From: Escarpia spicata
Taxonomy: Eukaryota > Annelida > Polychaeta > Sabellida > Siboglinidae
Direction of reading: 5' to 3'
DNA length: 64,000 nucleotides
Assembly: GCA_963995525.1 (NCBI GenBank)
Contig: OZ023217.1
Span: forward strand, 26,835,587-26,899,586
The notes under the pieces are model-generated. The model had not been told where the DNA came from and did not search any database. It worked only from the letters and a program-made list of their open reading frames with translations. Below are positions 63,966-64,000 of this stretch, piece by piece (the first letter of the stretch is position 1; each line of letters begins with the position of its first letter). A program made the translations under genes and the position numbers.

Positions 63966-64000
63966 TTAATGACTAGAGACGGAACTTGGCGGACGACATT
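63966..64000 (-). pseudogene. Start of the decayed basic protein gene, U11, cut by the window
   Basis: Only the last codons of the minus-strand pseudogene, including its TAA at 63966-63968, are inside the window. Confidence 0.55.

Larger units (their letters stand above)
1..64000. repeat. Macrosatellite-like tandem array of a 6.06-kb unit, about 10.5 copies
   Basis: The same succession of sequences recurs head to tail across the whole window. Anchoring on the word GCCTTCCGCG gives starts at 1, 6064, 12130, 18192, 24259, 30323, 36386, 42452, 48520, 54585 and 60649, so spacings are 6063, 6066, 6062, 6067, 6064, 6063, 6066, 6068, 6065 and 6064 bp. Every other landmark checked keeps the same spacing. 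Copies differ by few substitutions and by indels of 1-3 bp. The array continues past both window ends, so its true length and flanks are unknown. The unit start used here is arbitrary because no junction with unique DNA is present. The unit holds two nested LINE remnants, a decayed minus-strand gene and two motif-bearing spacers. An assembly artefact is unlikely to be the whole explanation because individual units carry private variants. Confidence 0.97.
60649..64000. repeat. Tandem unit U11, cut by the window end
   Basis: Only the first 3352 bp are present. It returns to the U1/U6 state (Ser, Ile, His, PPHK), which supports a five-unit period. Private changes include CCCGTACG for CCCATACG near 60988. 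Confidence 0.95.

Noticed and set aside
1..64000. Tandem array considered as ribosomal DNA
   Set aside because: No rRNA-like segment is seen in the unit, and most of it is accounted for by LINE and pseudogene sequence.

Overview
The window is one continuous tandem array. A unit of about 6.06 kb is repeated head to tail from the first base to the last: ten full unit lengths plus a partial eleventh, with no unique flank on either side. Using the first base of the window as an arbitrary unit start, units begin at 1 (U1), 6064 (U2), 12130 (U3), 18192 (U4), 24259 (U5), 30323 (U6), 36386 (U7), 42452 (U8), 48520 (U9), 54585 (U10) and 60649 (U11, partial). Unit lengths run from 6062 to 6068 bp. Copies are nearly identical, differing by scattered single-base changes and a few small indels. 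The content is eukaryotic and most likely from an animal, because it holds two different LINE-type (non-LTR) retrotransposons of the CR1/L2 group. Nothing bacterial, plasmid-like or viral is visible, and I cannot name the species.

Each unit has the same layout, given here from the first L2 piece of U1 into U2. (1) 5394-6039, + strand: part of the reverse transcriptase of an L2-like LINE. (2) 6040-8721, + strand: a 5'-truncated CR1-like LINE inserted into that L2-like element, with the end of the endonuclease domain, the reverse transcriptase and the C-terminal region. (3) 8724-9037, + strand: the L2-like element resumes with its C-terminal coding region. (4) 9038-9380: short spacer with four copies of a motif related to GTCATGGAGTGAC. 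(5) 9381-10457, - strand: a decayed gene for a basic, probably coiled-coil protein of an uncharacterised animal family. (6) 10458-11456: a 999-bp spacer with eight more copies of the motif. Then the L2-like element begins again.

No intact protein-coding gene was found. The frameshifts and stops that break both LINEs and the minus-strand gene are the same in essentially every copy, so decay came before amplification. Coding and non-coding parts are about equally conserved, which points to array-wide homogenisation rather than selection on proteins. Several variants repeat every five units (about 30.3 kb), suggesting a higher-order repeat. Other variants break that pattern and switch inside units, as expected from unequal crossing over or gene conversion. 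The two signals I find most worth following are the mosaic five-unit structure and the 13-bp motif clusters that flank the decayed minus-strand gene but are not seen inside the LINE parts.
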